64,000 nucleotides of DNA from Rothia endophytica (GCF_928381505.1 NZ_CAKMSJ010000004.1:124001-188000), one strand, 5' to 3'. Counted from the first letter of the stretch, positions 54,199 to 61,965 are shown. Translations and numbers: made by a program. Notes: generated by a model from the letters alone, not told the origin.

Positions 54199-54408
54199 GT
54201 GAGCAATTTTGAGTTTCTGAAGCCTTCCGTACCTGAACTGTACGAGGACGCCTACCGCGCCGAGGCCTACCTGGGCAATGACTCACCGACCGCCTGCTTC
54301 TACGCACGGCGTGCTATCGAAACTCTGGTGCACTATATCTACCGGGTGCGTAACCTGCCTATGCCTTACCAGACGACGCTGGCTGCCATGGTTGCCGCAG
54401 CAGATTAA
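54199..54408 (+). pseudogene. N-terminal fragment of a type I restriction HsdR-like protein (DUF4145 start)
   Basis: A 69-codon frame beginning GTG. The product MSNFEFLKPSVPELYEDAYRAEAYL (first part) and TACFYARRAIETLVHYIYR closely follow the N-terminus of DUF4145-containing HsdR-like helicase subunits, which normally continue for over 1000 residues. Here it ends after 69 codons, and sequence resembling the end of an HsdS subunit follows immediately in another frame. A TAAAAT -10-like box lies just before the start. It is a deletion relic. Confidence 0.7.
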
Positions 54409-54631
54409 CGCAATTTTGCCGAGCGAAAACCTACCAGCGGAATTTATTTTGATGCAGCTAAAGATCTTCCCTGAGTTGGTACGGCAGAAATCATCGGGTG
54501 GAATGAAGGGGCCCGTCTCCAAATCACAGTTTTCTGAAATTAAAATATTAAACCCTGATGCTAGTTTAATGAAAACTTATATAAAGATAATAAAAGGTCG
54601 GCGCAAAGGAAAATCTAAGGTGATTAATTAA
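54398..54631 (+). pseudogene. C-terminal fragment of a type I restriction specificity subunit (HsdS)
   Basis: From about 54398, in a frame different from the HsdR fragment, the sequence encodes about 77 residues. LMQLKIFPELVRQKSSGGMKG and VSKSQFSEIKILNPDASLM resemble the end of an HsdS target-recognition domain, where a Gly-rich turn is followed by an SKxQFxEIxI strand. Base composition turns visibly AT-rich within it. Its TAA overlaps the ATG of the next gene by one base, so the two were probably an operon before the deletion that joined HsdR and HsdS ends. Confidence 0.55.
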
Positions 54632-55287
54632 TGGATAGTTTGATTGTTTTTCTGTGGTTGGGTTGTGGAATTTTACTATGGGTTTTTTATGAAAGATCTA
54701 AATATGAGTCATATGATTATGATGAGCTTGGTGAACGAGACCCCGGGTTCTATAAAGAAATATTTCTTGCACTCTACGACGTTTCAAACGGAGAAAAGTC
54801 CTACTCTCCTTACGATTCGGAGTATATTAGCGGATTGGGTTTGAATCCTCGTCAGTTCAAGCAAGCCATGACAAATCTTATCCGTGAGGGGCTCGTTGAA
54901 GTTCACCCAGAGGATAAGAAAAAGTTGGATGAACCTGACATAAAGAGGAGCAAGAGCACAAATCTAAGATTTTGCTTAACTCACAAGGGCTACGATTGGG
55001 GCACTTTTTTCTCCAGAGGCGGAGGTTCGAATGCGGTCAGTCAAACAAGCAACTATATCTTCAATGATGTAAAAATCTCAATTAATCACTTGGAATCTCT
55101 GGTTGTTTCAGAAATTCAAAAAAATACAGATCATGAAGAGCAGCTTAACTTGATTCTGAAAGAGCTAAAACTCATTAGAGAAGGAATCCAGCCAACCTTC
55201 TCAAGAGAAGTAAGTGAGATTATTACATCAATTGGTGCAGGGCTTATTACCAACGGCTTGTACGAGTCATTGAAGAATATTATGTAG
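54631..55287 (+). CDS. AT-rich gene of unknown function with N-terminal membrane segment
   Basis: A 218-residue protein. Residues 3-20 form one hydrophobic helix (LIVFLWLGCGILLWVF). Residues about 40-120 look like a winged helix (YISGLGLNPRQFKQAMTNLIREGLVEV in parts, then RFCLTHKGYDWG). Residues about 155-190 are a charged helix, possibly coiled coil. The C-terminus is hydrophobic (SIGAGLITNGLYESL). I do not recognise a family. Base composition is far more AT-rich than the rest of the window, and the start is coupled to the HsdS fragment, so it arrived with a restriction locus. It appears intact. A role as an accessory defence or regulatory protein is possible but unproven. Confidence 0.65.
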   Translation: MDSLIVFLWLGCGILLWVFYERSKYESYDYDELGERDPGFYKEIFLALYDVSNGEKSYSPYDSEYISGLGLNPRQFKQAMTNLIREGLVEVHPEDKKKLDEPDIKRSKSTNLRFCLTHKGYDWGTFFSRGGGSNAVSQTSNYIFNDVKISINHLESLVVSEIQKNTDHEEQLNLILKELKLIREGIQPTFSREVSEIITSIGAGLITNGLYESLKNIM

Positions 55288-55431
55288 TTACTCTTTCGCG
55301 GTAGTAGCGGCAATCTGATCTATGCAGAAGTGCTGGGCAGTACGGTCAATGACCGCGAGGAAAATACCATTACTTGTGTCGGACTTGAACCTGACGCTAC
55401 CTCAGAACGCCCGCTGGATCACGGCATCTAG
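55288..55431 (+). pseudogene. Possible remnant reading frame
   Basis: Immediately after the preceding stop codon the same frame stays open for 47 codons, with normal rather than AT-rich composition (contains GSSGNLIYAEVLGSTVNDRE). It has no start codon and no recognised family. It may be the tail of a deleted gene. Confidence 0.25.
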
Positions 55432-55493
55432 AAGAAGGTTGCGGACCGGAGAGGCTCCTCGATAATCAGGGGAGGCGCTGGAGTTAGGCAGGT

Positions 55494-56326
55494 TTACTTC
55501 TGTGCGCGCCCGTCAATCTTCTGCACAAAATCATTGAACCACTCAACCGCCGATTCAACATATGGACGAATATTTACATCCTCACTGGCGCTGTCATACA
55601 GCGCACCCCAGTTAGAGCCTACCTTCAACAGCGGCGGCAAGGCATGCGCCGTCCTGTACGCAAACAGTCGTCGGCAGATATCAGCCACTGAATCAAAATC
55701 GAGACTCTCGTTTTGCTCCAATAGTTGGAGGTCAACAAAGTCCCTCACTCGTTCGATCCCTGGCTCAGACAGGGCATGAATCTTTTGAGCAATCTGATGC
55801 TTCGCCCTCATTACTGGCACAGGGGAGGGCACTGGTAAACCCACCCTCACAAATAGATCCGTAAGCTCCTCTGCAATTCGCAACTCCGGGTCCGCTACAT
55901 CCTCAATTTCGTTATGCCCCCGCTCAAAATCAATCGTCTGCCACGGCCTACCCCATACGAGAGTTTCACCTGAAAAGGCTGCATCAAATAGACAGTAGGG
56001 ACCCCCTCATGCTCTCTCTGCCGCCCCTCAATAAGCCGCCCGGTAAACCCCTGCCAGCCATGCTCCAGCATCTCCTCGAAATCATCCCTAAATGCATCCA
56101 AAGAACCTTGGCGCTCTGCATCCAAGTCTTTAGTAAATCTGGTTTTGCGGCCATACCTCAAAGCCATAGCGCTACCACCTTTAATTGCCCCTTCAGGTAG
56201 CATCTGGCAAACAACCACCAGGCCCATCGTCCTTTGCAAACGAGCCTCCGGCTCTTCTAACTCGCCGGCGATATTCCTAATTTGGTTCTGAAGGGACCTC
56301 AAATTAGTAGGACGGTTCTGGCTCAT
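55494..56326 (-). pseudogene. AbiEii-type nucleotidyltransferase toxin, frameshifted
   Basis: Toxin component of an AbiE (type IV) toxin-antitoxin pair. The N-terminal part has the nucleotidyltransferase motif AIKGGSAMALRYGRKTRFTKD (in parts) with DLD. At FQVKLSYG the frame breaks in a run of four G (55951-55954, C on the plus strand). In the next frame the protein continues as GRPWQTIDFERGHNE, then IEDVADPELRIAEELTDLFVRV, and on to a normal end. Adding one G restores one frame of about 278 codons. ATG 56326 follows AAGGA by nine bases. Slippage in the G-run, phase variation or a sequencing error are alternatives to true decay. Confidence 0.85.
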
Positions 56327-56376
56327 AGCGATAGTTCCTTCTGGACTCTGCCCCAATTTTTCGTAGTAAGAAGACC

Positions 56377-56871
56377 CTATTGCCTAGCCTCATGCGCGGC
56401 TTGAACGAGCCTTTTATGCTCAACCTTCCCTCGGCATTCAAGAGTGGCATCAGCTACCGGCTGGCAAGGAATGCCCTCATACTCGGTAACTGGTGCCCCT
56501 GCTTTGCCCACCAAAACCTTGAGGTTACCGGGAAAAGACCTACGCACTCTCTTGGGCGACGCCACGTAAATATACCGAGGGTTCACATCGGCTAACCCGT
56601 GCCACCCAAGCACGCTTTCACCATGCAAATAGGCGCCATCGCCCACTCGCTTCACTGCCTCAGTCAGATACCCCAGAGAGGAGACAGGAATCTTGGTGAA
56701 ACGGTAAAGCCCATAAGGCGCGTTTTGCATATCGCCGTTCCTGTAGCGAGCCAGCTTGGGTAGCTTACCCTTCGGCACACCAACCTCGATGGCATCTGCG
56801 GGGGTAATTTAACCGTAGCTATCTAGCGCAATCTCGTACAGCATTTCGCGACAGGTCGGAGCTTTTAACAT
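56377..56871 (-). pseudogene. AbiEi-type antitoxin, nonsense mutation at codon 21
   Basis: Antitoxin partner of the next gene. ATG 56871, preceded by AAGGAAGGACC, opens MLKAPTCREMLYEIALDSYG, then TAA (56809-56811), then in the same frame ITPADAIEVGVPKGKLPKLAR and the rest of the family: GLYRFTKIPVSSLGYLTEAV, GDGAYLHGESVLGWHGLADV and NPRYIYVASPKRVRR. In AbiEi proteins the stop replaces an aromatic residue within the N-terminal winged helix, so one base change (for example TAT to TAA) explains it. The remaining C-terminal part, 133 codons from a possible internal start, lacks the DNA-binding domain. Confidence 0.85.
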
Positions 56872-56920
56872 TGTTTCAGGTCCTTCCTTGCTGCTGTGAG
56901 GGGCAAATTTTGCTATTAGG

Positions 56921-56955
56921 TGTCAAAATTATACCGAAAACGGTATATTTTGACA
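56921..56955 (-). promoter_or_regulatory. AbiE promoter and inverted-repeat operator
   Basis: A nearly perfect inverted repeat, TGTCAAAAT(T)ATACCG to CGGTATATTTTGACA, overlaps a consensus TATAAT (56928-56933 read on the minus strand) with GTGTCA 17 bp upstream. AbiEi antitoxins repress by binding inverted repeats in their own promoter. Confidence 0.7.
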
Positions 56956-57045
56956 CTCTTTGGCTGGTGCTAGGGGAGTGGTGGGTAAACGTTTTGAGGT
57001 GGCTGGGCAGATGCCTGGTTCTACCGGACTTGCAAATATAGCGAG

Positions 57046-58059
57046 CTACTGCCAGATACTTTCGCTTCTCCAACCTGACGGGAAGCCTAATTCATCCTTG
57101 GTAAGAAAAGGGATATCCTGCAGGGCGGTAGCAACAAGCTCAGCAGTTTTACCTGCCCAGGATGAACCGGGTGAAACAGTTTGAAGAATTTGGGCAATCA
57201 GCAACAACGCCCCATACAGCCTTTCGCTTTGAAACTGTTGTGTTGACTGGTTCTGGGCAGTGGTAGGAAGTGTAGCTAACCCATCGAGCTTAACTAAGAA
57301 GCGAGTCCCCATAGGAACAAGCGTACAGTTCCAAATCCGAGCGTGATGCGCTGACTTATTCCGCAAAATGGAGAGCTGATGTAAAGCTGCACTGAGAGGA
57401 TGATCTTTTCGCAGGTCTCTCGCTTCAGCAGGGGAAAGCCTCAAGGTCCGGGTGTTAATTCCAACTAGAGCCGCTACCTCAGACTGCTCGTCAGCGTTGA
57501 GTAACCTAAAGAGCTTTGATAAGTCACTGAAATCGAAAACATCCATGAGCACCCATGGAGCTAGTTGCGTGCCATACTTTTCAACGTTATGTCTGATATG
57601 AAAACTGTCTTTTGCTTTCAGTGCCCTATTGACCCTTGACGAGACAGTACTGATGAGGTCATAGTGGGCATACTCGTTATGCTTACGAATACGAAAATTA
57701 TCACGGTTGTAGAAAGCTAACCTGTCAATCCCACCTAACGTTTCAGCAAGAGCGGTCCGAAGGGCAATCTCGACTCTTTCGATCCCATCATGAACCTGTG
57801 TTCGAAGCTTTCGGTCAAACTCGTAGAGCTTGGCAATATCGCTAAACTTCGTATCGGGCATGAAGTCGTCGCCACGATAGGTCGGGCTTCCTGGGGGATT
57901 CATCACACGCCTGGTGTACCAGTAGCCGCTAAGACGGTAGTAGCCGACTGTTTGGAGCCACTGCTCTGCAAGGCTCTGGTCGTCAATTATCATCTTTCGA
58001 CTACGAAGCAAGTCTATCTGCTCGGCAATAGTTTTATAGGGCTTTAGTGGGTGTGGCAT
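57046..58059 (-). CDS. Abi_2 (AbiD/AbiF-like) abortive-infection protein
   Basis: A phage-defence protein of the Abi_2 family, about 337 residues. Family features are PHPLKPYKTIAEQIDLLRSRKMII near the start, QTVGYYRLSGYWYTRR, LYEFDRKLRTQVHDGIERVEIALRTAL in two parts, and WVLMDVFDFSDLSKLFRLL. Near residue 240 is LRNKSAHHARIWN, an RNxxxH motif as in HEPN ribonucleases, which suggests RNA cleavage on activation. It appears intact, the only one in this cluster. The ATG at 58059 is the likely start, but no good Shine-Dalgarno precedes it and a GTG 13 codons earlier is possible. Confidence 0.85.
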   Translation of the reverse strand: MPHPLKPYKTIAEQIDLLRSRKMIIDDQSLAEQWLQTVGYYRLSGYWYTRRVMNPPGSPTYRGDDFMPDTKFSDIAKLYEFDRKLRTQVHDGIERVEIALRTALAETLGGIDRLAFYNRDNFRIRKHNEYAHYDLISTVSSRVNRALKAKDSFHIRHNVEKYGTQLAPWVLMDVFDFSDLSKLFRLLNADEQSEVAALVGINTRTLRLSPAEARDLRKDHPLSAALHQLSILRNKSAHHARIWNCTLVPMGTRFLVKLDGLATLPTTAQNQSTQQFQSERLYGALLLIAQILQTVSPGSSWAGKTAELVATALQDIPFLTKDELGFPSGWRSESIWQ

Positions 58060-58195
58060 GAGAGAGAACCAGGTTGATTTAATAGAAATCCAGCCCACTC
58101 TTAACCAGAAAACTAGTTCTAGTCAAGGCGGGCTGAACGATTAGTTCTACTCTAACGTACCCTCTGCCTGCTGCAAATGAATGACGCCACATGAG

Positions 58196-58220
58196 TCAAA
58201 ATATATCAATATTTTCTTGA
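58196..58220. promoter_or_regulatory. AT-rich inverted repeat upstream of the Abi_2 gene
   Basis: TCAAAATAT-ATCA-ATATTTTCTTGA, an imperfect inverted repeat. Its left side shares the 11-mer GTCAAAATATA with the AbiE operator. Confidence 0.5.
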
Positions 58221-58241
58221 CACTTGGGTTTTCAGTACTGA

Positions 58242-58379
58242 AACAGAGTCGAACTGCAGAAGGTGGCTTTGCGGGGCTATCCCTTCAACGCGCGCAGGCT
58301 TATGGCGTCTACCAAGCGGCTGGAAGCCGGTGGCGGCACTGAGTGTAGTCTTGCCGAAAACCAGTCAAGGTCACTCTGA
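58242..58379 (+). pseudogene. yefM: YefM antitoxin C-terminal fragment
   Basis: About 45 codons of one open frame lead to TGA at 58377-58379. The last 30 residues, NARRLMASTKRLEAGGG followed by TECSLAEN, are the unmistakable tail of YefM-type antitoxins, which wraps around the toxin. The N-terminal Phd/YefM DNA-binding part is absent. The toxin start follows two bases after the stop, as in intact operons. Confidence 0.85.
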
Positions 58380-58380
58380 G

Positions 58381-58614
58381 ATGAAACTGCTTGCGAAGAC
58401 TACCTCTGGTGGCAGGTCAATAATCATAAAACCCTTAAACGCATCAACGTACTTATTAAAGATATTCAGCGCAATTGCAGTGATGGTATAGGTAAACCAC
58501 TGCCCCTCCGGAAACGTCACTATTGGTCACATCGTATTACCAGGGAGCATCATCTGTTTTACACCATCAAAGACGGCACTATCCTCATTGGCCCAGTGTC
58601 TCTACCACTATTAG
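58381..58614 (+). pseudogene. yoeB: YoeB toxin with frameshifts at both ends
   Basis: Relic of the YoeB ribosome-dependent mRNA interferase. ATG at 58381 gives MKLL and then is out of frame. In the next frame CEDYLWWQVNNHKTLKRIN, DGIGKPLPLRK and WSHRITREHHLFYTIKDG match YoeB along its length. Near the end a second one-base shift is needed to read LIAQCLYHY and TAG (58612-58614), the normal terminus. The key Glu, Arg and His region is largely retained in sequence but cannot be translated as one protein. Confidence 0.88.
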
Positions 58615-58806
58615 TGTTTAGCTGATCTGCGAATTCGCTATGTATCACTGGGTAGGTTGCGAGCGAGCGTTAAGGGCCTCGTCTTTGGCTCATTTTCCCT
58701 TAGGACTTCTACCCTTAGCATGTCTTCCGCGTGTTGGTCAGTAAACTGAGCATTGGTGCGGTAGAACTAACCTAGAAGGTTAAACCCCCGTGCTAAGGAG
58801 TACCCC
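58615..58806. other. Intergenic region right of the decayed cluster
   Basis: About 190 bases without a recognised gene. It presumably carries the promoter of the SDR-tspO-GNAT set. Confidence 0.4.
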
Positions 58807-60294
58807 GTGAAGATCCTGCTGACCGGCGCCACCGGCTACATTGGCCAGAACCTCATGAAGCGGCTCAAAGACCGCCACCACATCGTCGCCATTTCCCGCA
58901 GCACTGAGGGCAAAGAAGACGAACCCAACGTCACCTGGAAAAGCGCCGATCTTTTCGACCCCCAGCAGGTCAGCGATGTCATGGAAGGGGTGGAGCTCGC
59001 CATCTACCTGGTGCACTCCATGCAACCACAAGCCAAGCTGACCCAGGCGTCCTTCGAAGACATGGATGCCCTGCTGGCAGACAACTTTGCCCGCGCCGCC
59101 GCCAAGCATAAGGTGGGGCGCATCGTCTATCTCAGCGGCATCATCCCGCAGGACGGAAAGAAACTCTCCCGCCACCTGCGCAGTCGCCTGGAATGCGAGA
59201 AAATTCTGGGCTCCTACCATGTGCCCGTGACTACTCTCCGTGCCGGTCTGATTGTGGGACCGGAAGGTTCATCCTTCCCCATTCTGCAGTCTCTGGTCGA
59301 ACGTCTACCGGGCCTGGTAGTGCCCAAGTGGGCTTATAACCGCACCGACCCCGTGGCGCTCCAAGACGTCATGGACGCCTTCGAAAAGATCATTGAATCG
59401 GATGAATTCGGCCAGCAAGCCATCGACATCGGCGGCCCCCAGGAGATGAACTACAAGGACCTCTTCGCCCAGACCGCTGAGGTCATGGGCAAGAAACTGC
59501 CCATGGTAGACCTGCCCATCATCCCCGTTTGGCTCTCCAAAGCCTGGGTCACCCTGATTTCTAACAAGCCCAAAGAAATGGTTACCCCCCTGCTCGAAAG
59601 CCTGGTGCACAGCATGGTGGTTACCGATGAGCACTATGTCGAGGGCATCTCCAACGCCCCCACCAGCTTCAAAGACAGCGTGAAGGCCGCGCTCAAGGAT
59701 CAGAAGCCGCAGAAATTCACTCTCTCCCACTTGCCCCTGCCCTTCATCGGAGGTAGGTCAGGTTCTGACCGTAACGATGTGAAGTCTATTCAGCGCGTCA
59801 CCGTGCCGCAGGGGTGGACAGCGCGGCGTACCGCGGACTACTACCTCACCTGGCTAGAGCGCAGCAGTTTTGGTCTAATCAACACCGATATCACGGATCA
59901 TGATGCCCAGGTCAGGCTTCCTTTTACCAGTAAGCCCCTGCTGGTGCTGAAGAAGCCCGCCGCGGCGGCCTATGAGGATTTTGCCACCTACCTGATTGCC
60001 GGTGGACGCCTGGCGCTGGCCCGTGATGACAGCCGGGCACGCCTGTCCTTCCGCCAGGTGCTGGACACCAACCAGGTTATTATCGCCATCCACGAGTTTG
60101 AACCAGCCCTGCCCTGGCGCGTCTACAGCCTAACTCAGGCCCGTTTGCACCTGCTGGTTATGACTGCTTTTGGCTACGAAGTCAAAGCGCTGGCAGCGGT
60201 AGAGCGCTGGCGTCAAGACGGCATCATCCCCGAGGCTTTCAACAACTGTCTAGAACGTCTCATGGGCGCACCCGCCCCGCAGGGCACCAACTAA
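58807..60294 (+). CDS. NAD(P)-binding atypical SDR-family protein
   Basis: A 495-residue protein. The N-terminal 290 residues form a Rossmann fold of the NmrA/atypical SDR group: KILLTGATGYIGQNLMKRL (GxxGxxG at about 7-13), VAISRS, AIYLVHSM and VGRIVYLSGI. No canonical YxxxK pair is evident. The C-terminal 200 residues (from about 320) form a separate domain I do not recognise, giving a protein about 200 residues longer than most NmrA-like proteins. The GTG start has AAGGAG upstream. tspO follows by 40 bases, so a shared role in redox or tetrapyrrole/lipid biology is possible. Confidence 0.8.
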   Translation: MKILLTGATGYIGQNLMKRLKDRHHIVAISRSTEGKEDEPNVTWKSADLFDPQQVSDVMEGVELAIYLVHSMQPQAKLTQASFEDMDALLADNFARAAAKHKVGRIVYLSGIIPQDGKKLSRHLRSRLECEKILGSYHVPVTTLRAGLIVGPEGSSFPILQSLVERLPGLVVPKWAYNRTDPVALQDVMDAFEKIIESDEFGQQAIDIGGPQEMNYKDLFAQTAEVMGKKLPMVDLPIIPVWLSKAWVTLISNKPKEMVTPLLESLVHSMVVTDEHYVEGISNAPTSFKDSVKAALKDQKPQKFTLSHLPLPFIGGRSGSDRNDVKSIQRVTVPQGWTARRTADYYLTWLERSSFGLINTDITDHDAQVRLPFTSKPLLVLKKPAAAAYEDFATYLIAGGRLALARDDSRARLSFRQVLDTNQVIIAIHEFEPALPWRVYSLTQARLHLLVMTAFGYEVKALAAVERWRQDGIIPEAFNNCLERLMGAPAPQGTN

Positions 60295-60334
60295 ACCTTC
60301 AACCCTTCACCTCTATTTCTGATAAGGAGACCCG

Positions 60335-60859
60335 ATGAAATTCCTTCCAGCACTCGCCCTCAGCAGTGCGGCAGTTACCGTCACGGCCGCCGTCGGTTCC
60401 CTGGTGACCACACCGGATGACCTCTGGTACAAGGCGCTCAAGAAGCCCTCCTTCCAGCCGCCCGCCCTTGCGTTCCCTATCGCCTGGACGGCGCTTTACG
60501 CCAGTATTGCCGCTGCATCTACTCAGGTGCTGACCGCTGAAACCCCGGCACCTAACACCGTGCAGCCTGCCGGTGCCTGGCAGCGTGAGCAGGACGAGCT
60601 GGAACGCAAGGTGCGCAACTACAAGGTAGCCCTGGGTGCCAACCTGGTGATGAATGCCGGCTGGTCAGCGATCTTCTGGCAGGTGCGTGACTACAAACTG
60701 GCCACCGCTGAAGCTGCGCTGCTGGCGGCGTCCTCCATTGATTTGGCGCGCCGTGCCTACCAGATTAAGCCTGCCGCCGGGGCACTGCTGCTGCCCTACG
60801 CCGGGTGGACCAGCTTCGCCACCGTGCTCTCGGGCGCCATCGCCAAGCTCAACCCCTAG
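60335..60859 (+). CDS. tspO: TspO/MBR-family membrane protein
   Basis: A 174-residue membrane protein of the tryptophan-rich sensory protein family, which binds porphyrins. It has five hydrophobic segments, starting with LALSSAAVTVTAAVGSL. WYKALKKPSFQPPALAFPIAWTALY is the family signature, and LGANLVMNAGWSAIFWQVRDYKLA is the later conserved segment. AAGGAG precedes the ATG. It sits between the SDR gene and a GNAT gene, probably in one operon. Confidence 0.93.
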   Translation: MKFLPALALSSAAVTVTAAVGSLVTTPDDLWYKALKKPSFQPPALAFPIAWTALYASIAAASTQVLTAETPAPNTVQPAGAWQREQDELERKVRNYKVALGANLVMNAGWSAIFWQVRDYKLATAEAALLAASSIDLARRAYQIKPAAGALLLPYAGWTSFATVLSGAIAKLNP

Positions 60860-60870
60860 TCTGGGAAACT

Positions 60871-61452
60871 ATGGGAACGAGCAATACCGATGGTCAAGAG
60901 ATCAATGAAACTGCTTACCTCATGCAGTCGCCACAGAATGCGCGCCGCCTCATGGGTTCTATAAGCCGGCTCGAAGAGGGCGGAACCGCGAGAGCTGCCT
61001 CAAATACGACTGAGACAAAGGTGAAATTGACGCCCCTGCAGATTACTGTGGGCCAGGTACCCAGCCAGGAAGAACTGGTAGATCTCTACACCGCAGTCGG
61101 TTGGACTGCTTATACAGACAACCCAGCCGACCTGGTGCCTATGTGTGCCGGTAGCCTCTACCTGGCCTGCGCCCGCGATGCCTCCGGGCAACTTGCCGGG
61201 CTGGTGCGAGCCGCCGGCGATGGGGTCAGCATCAGCTACATTCAAGACCTGCTGGTCCACCCGCGCTACCAGCGCCAGGGCGTGGGCGGGCAACTGCTGG
61301 ACGCCGCGCTAGAAGCCGTGGGGAACGTCCGGCAGGTCTACATCTCCACTGATACTCACGCCACCAACCAGCACGTTATCGACCTTTACCTGGCTAAGGG
61401 CTTCAAGCCTATCGGTGACTACAACTGCGTCACCCTGGCACGTTTGCACTAG
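60871..61452 (+). CDS. GNAT acetyltransferase with an N-terminal YefM-like tail
   Basis: A frame of 193 codons from ATG 60871. Residues about 10-42 read NETAYLMQSPQNARRLM, then GSISRLEEGG, which matches the C-terminal tail of YefM antitoxins almost word for word. From about 55 the protein is an acetyltransferase: SYIQDLLVHPRYQRQGVGGQLL is the acetyl-CoA motif A, and HVIDLYLAKGFKPIGDY the later motif. The acetyltransferase alone could start at GTG 61021. So either a real fusion is translated, or a YefM relic happens to lie in frame just upstream. It follows tspO by 11 bases. Confidence 0.75.
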   Translation: MGTSNTDGQEINETAYLMQSPQNARRLMGSISRLEEGGTARAASNTTETKVKLTPLQITVGQVPSQEELVDLYTAVGWTAYTDNPADLVPMCAGSLYLACARDASGQLAGLVRAAGDGVSISYIQDLLVHPRYQRQGVGGQLLDAALEAVGNVRQVYISTDTHATNQHVIDLYLAKGFKPIGDYNCVTLARLH

Positions 61453-61485
61453 CGCAGATCTGCCGAGGACCCGTGGGAAATGTGT

Positions 61486-61938
61486 TCAGCGTGCCAGCCA
61501 ATCGTTACCCGGCACTAAGGGGTAGCGCTGACGCAGGGTTGGTTGAGCGGACGCCGGTGGCACGTAAACCCAGGCAAGGTGCTTTGCCCCATCTTCGGTG
61601 GTGACGGTCAGCTGCACCCGGTTATAGAGGTTGCCATCGTGAATAGGACGCCGCGGGTCGGTGCCCTCTAACGCGTCAAGGCGGGCTGCGGTGCTGGCCC
61701 AGTCGGCAGAATCTACAAAAACCAGGGTGCCCTGAACTAGCGGGGTGCCGGCGTCCTGCCCGGTCACGTCCTGAACGGTAGGCATTGCAAGGATGTAGGG
61801 GTAGCTACCGTTGGTGACCATCTCAAAACCAGCTAAGACGGCGGGCAGATGGGTGCGCCGTGCCTGCCCAAAAACGTGCTCATTACTGCCGCCGGGGCGC
61901 AGCGTGCCATAGACAAAAACCGGAAGGTGCTCGATCAT
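61486..61938 (-). CDS. Gamma-glutamylcyclotransferase-like protein (AIG2/GGCT fold)
   Basis: A 150-residue protein of the GGCT-like superfamily. VFVYGTLRPGGSNEHVF (about 7-23) contains the family YGTLRxG motif, and the acidic residue of the active site is probably the Glu in RLDALEGTD. Members cyclise gamma-glutamyl dipeptides or amines. It faces leftward and convergent with the GNAT gene, downstream of acs, with a perfect 28-bp inverted repeat in between. Confidence 0.85.
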   Translation of the reverse strand: MIEHLPVFVYGTLRPGGSNEHVFGQARRTHLPAVLAGFEMVTNGSYPYILAMPTVQDVTGQDAGTPLVQGTLVFVDSADWASTAARLDALEGTDPRRPIHDGNLYNRVQLTVTTEDGAKHLAWVYVPPASAQPTLRQRYPLVPGNDWLAR

Positions 61939-61965
61939 AGCCCCATTCTAAGGTCGAGCGAAGAT

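Noticed and set aside
58201..58806. Insertion-sequence remnant between Abi_2 and the SDR gene
   Set aside because: The sequence is explained by yefM and yoeB relics; no transposase-like frame or terminal repeats were seen.
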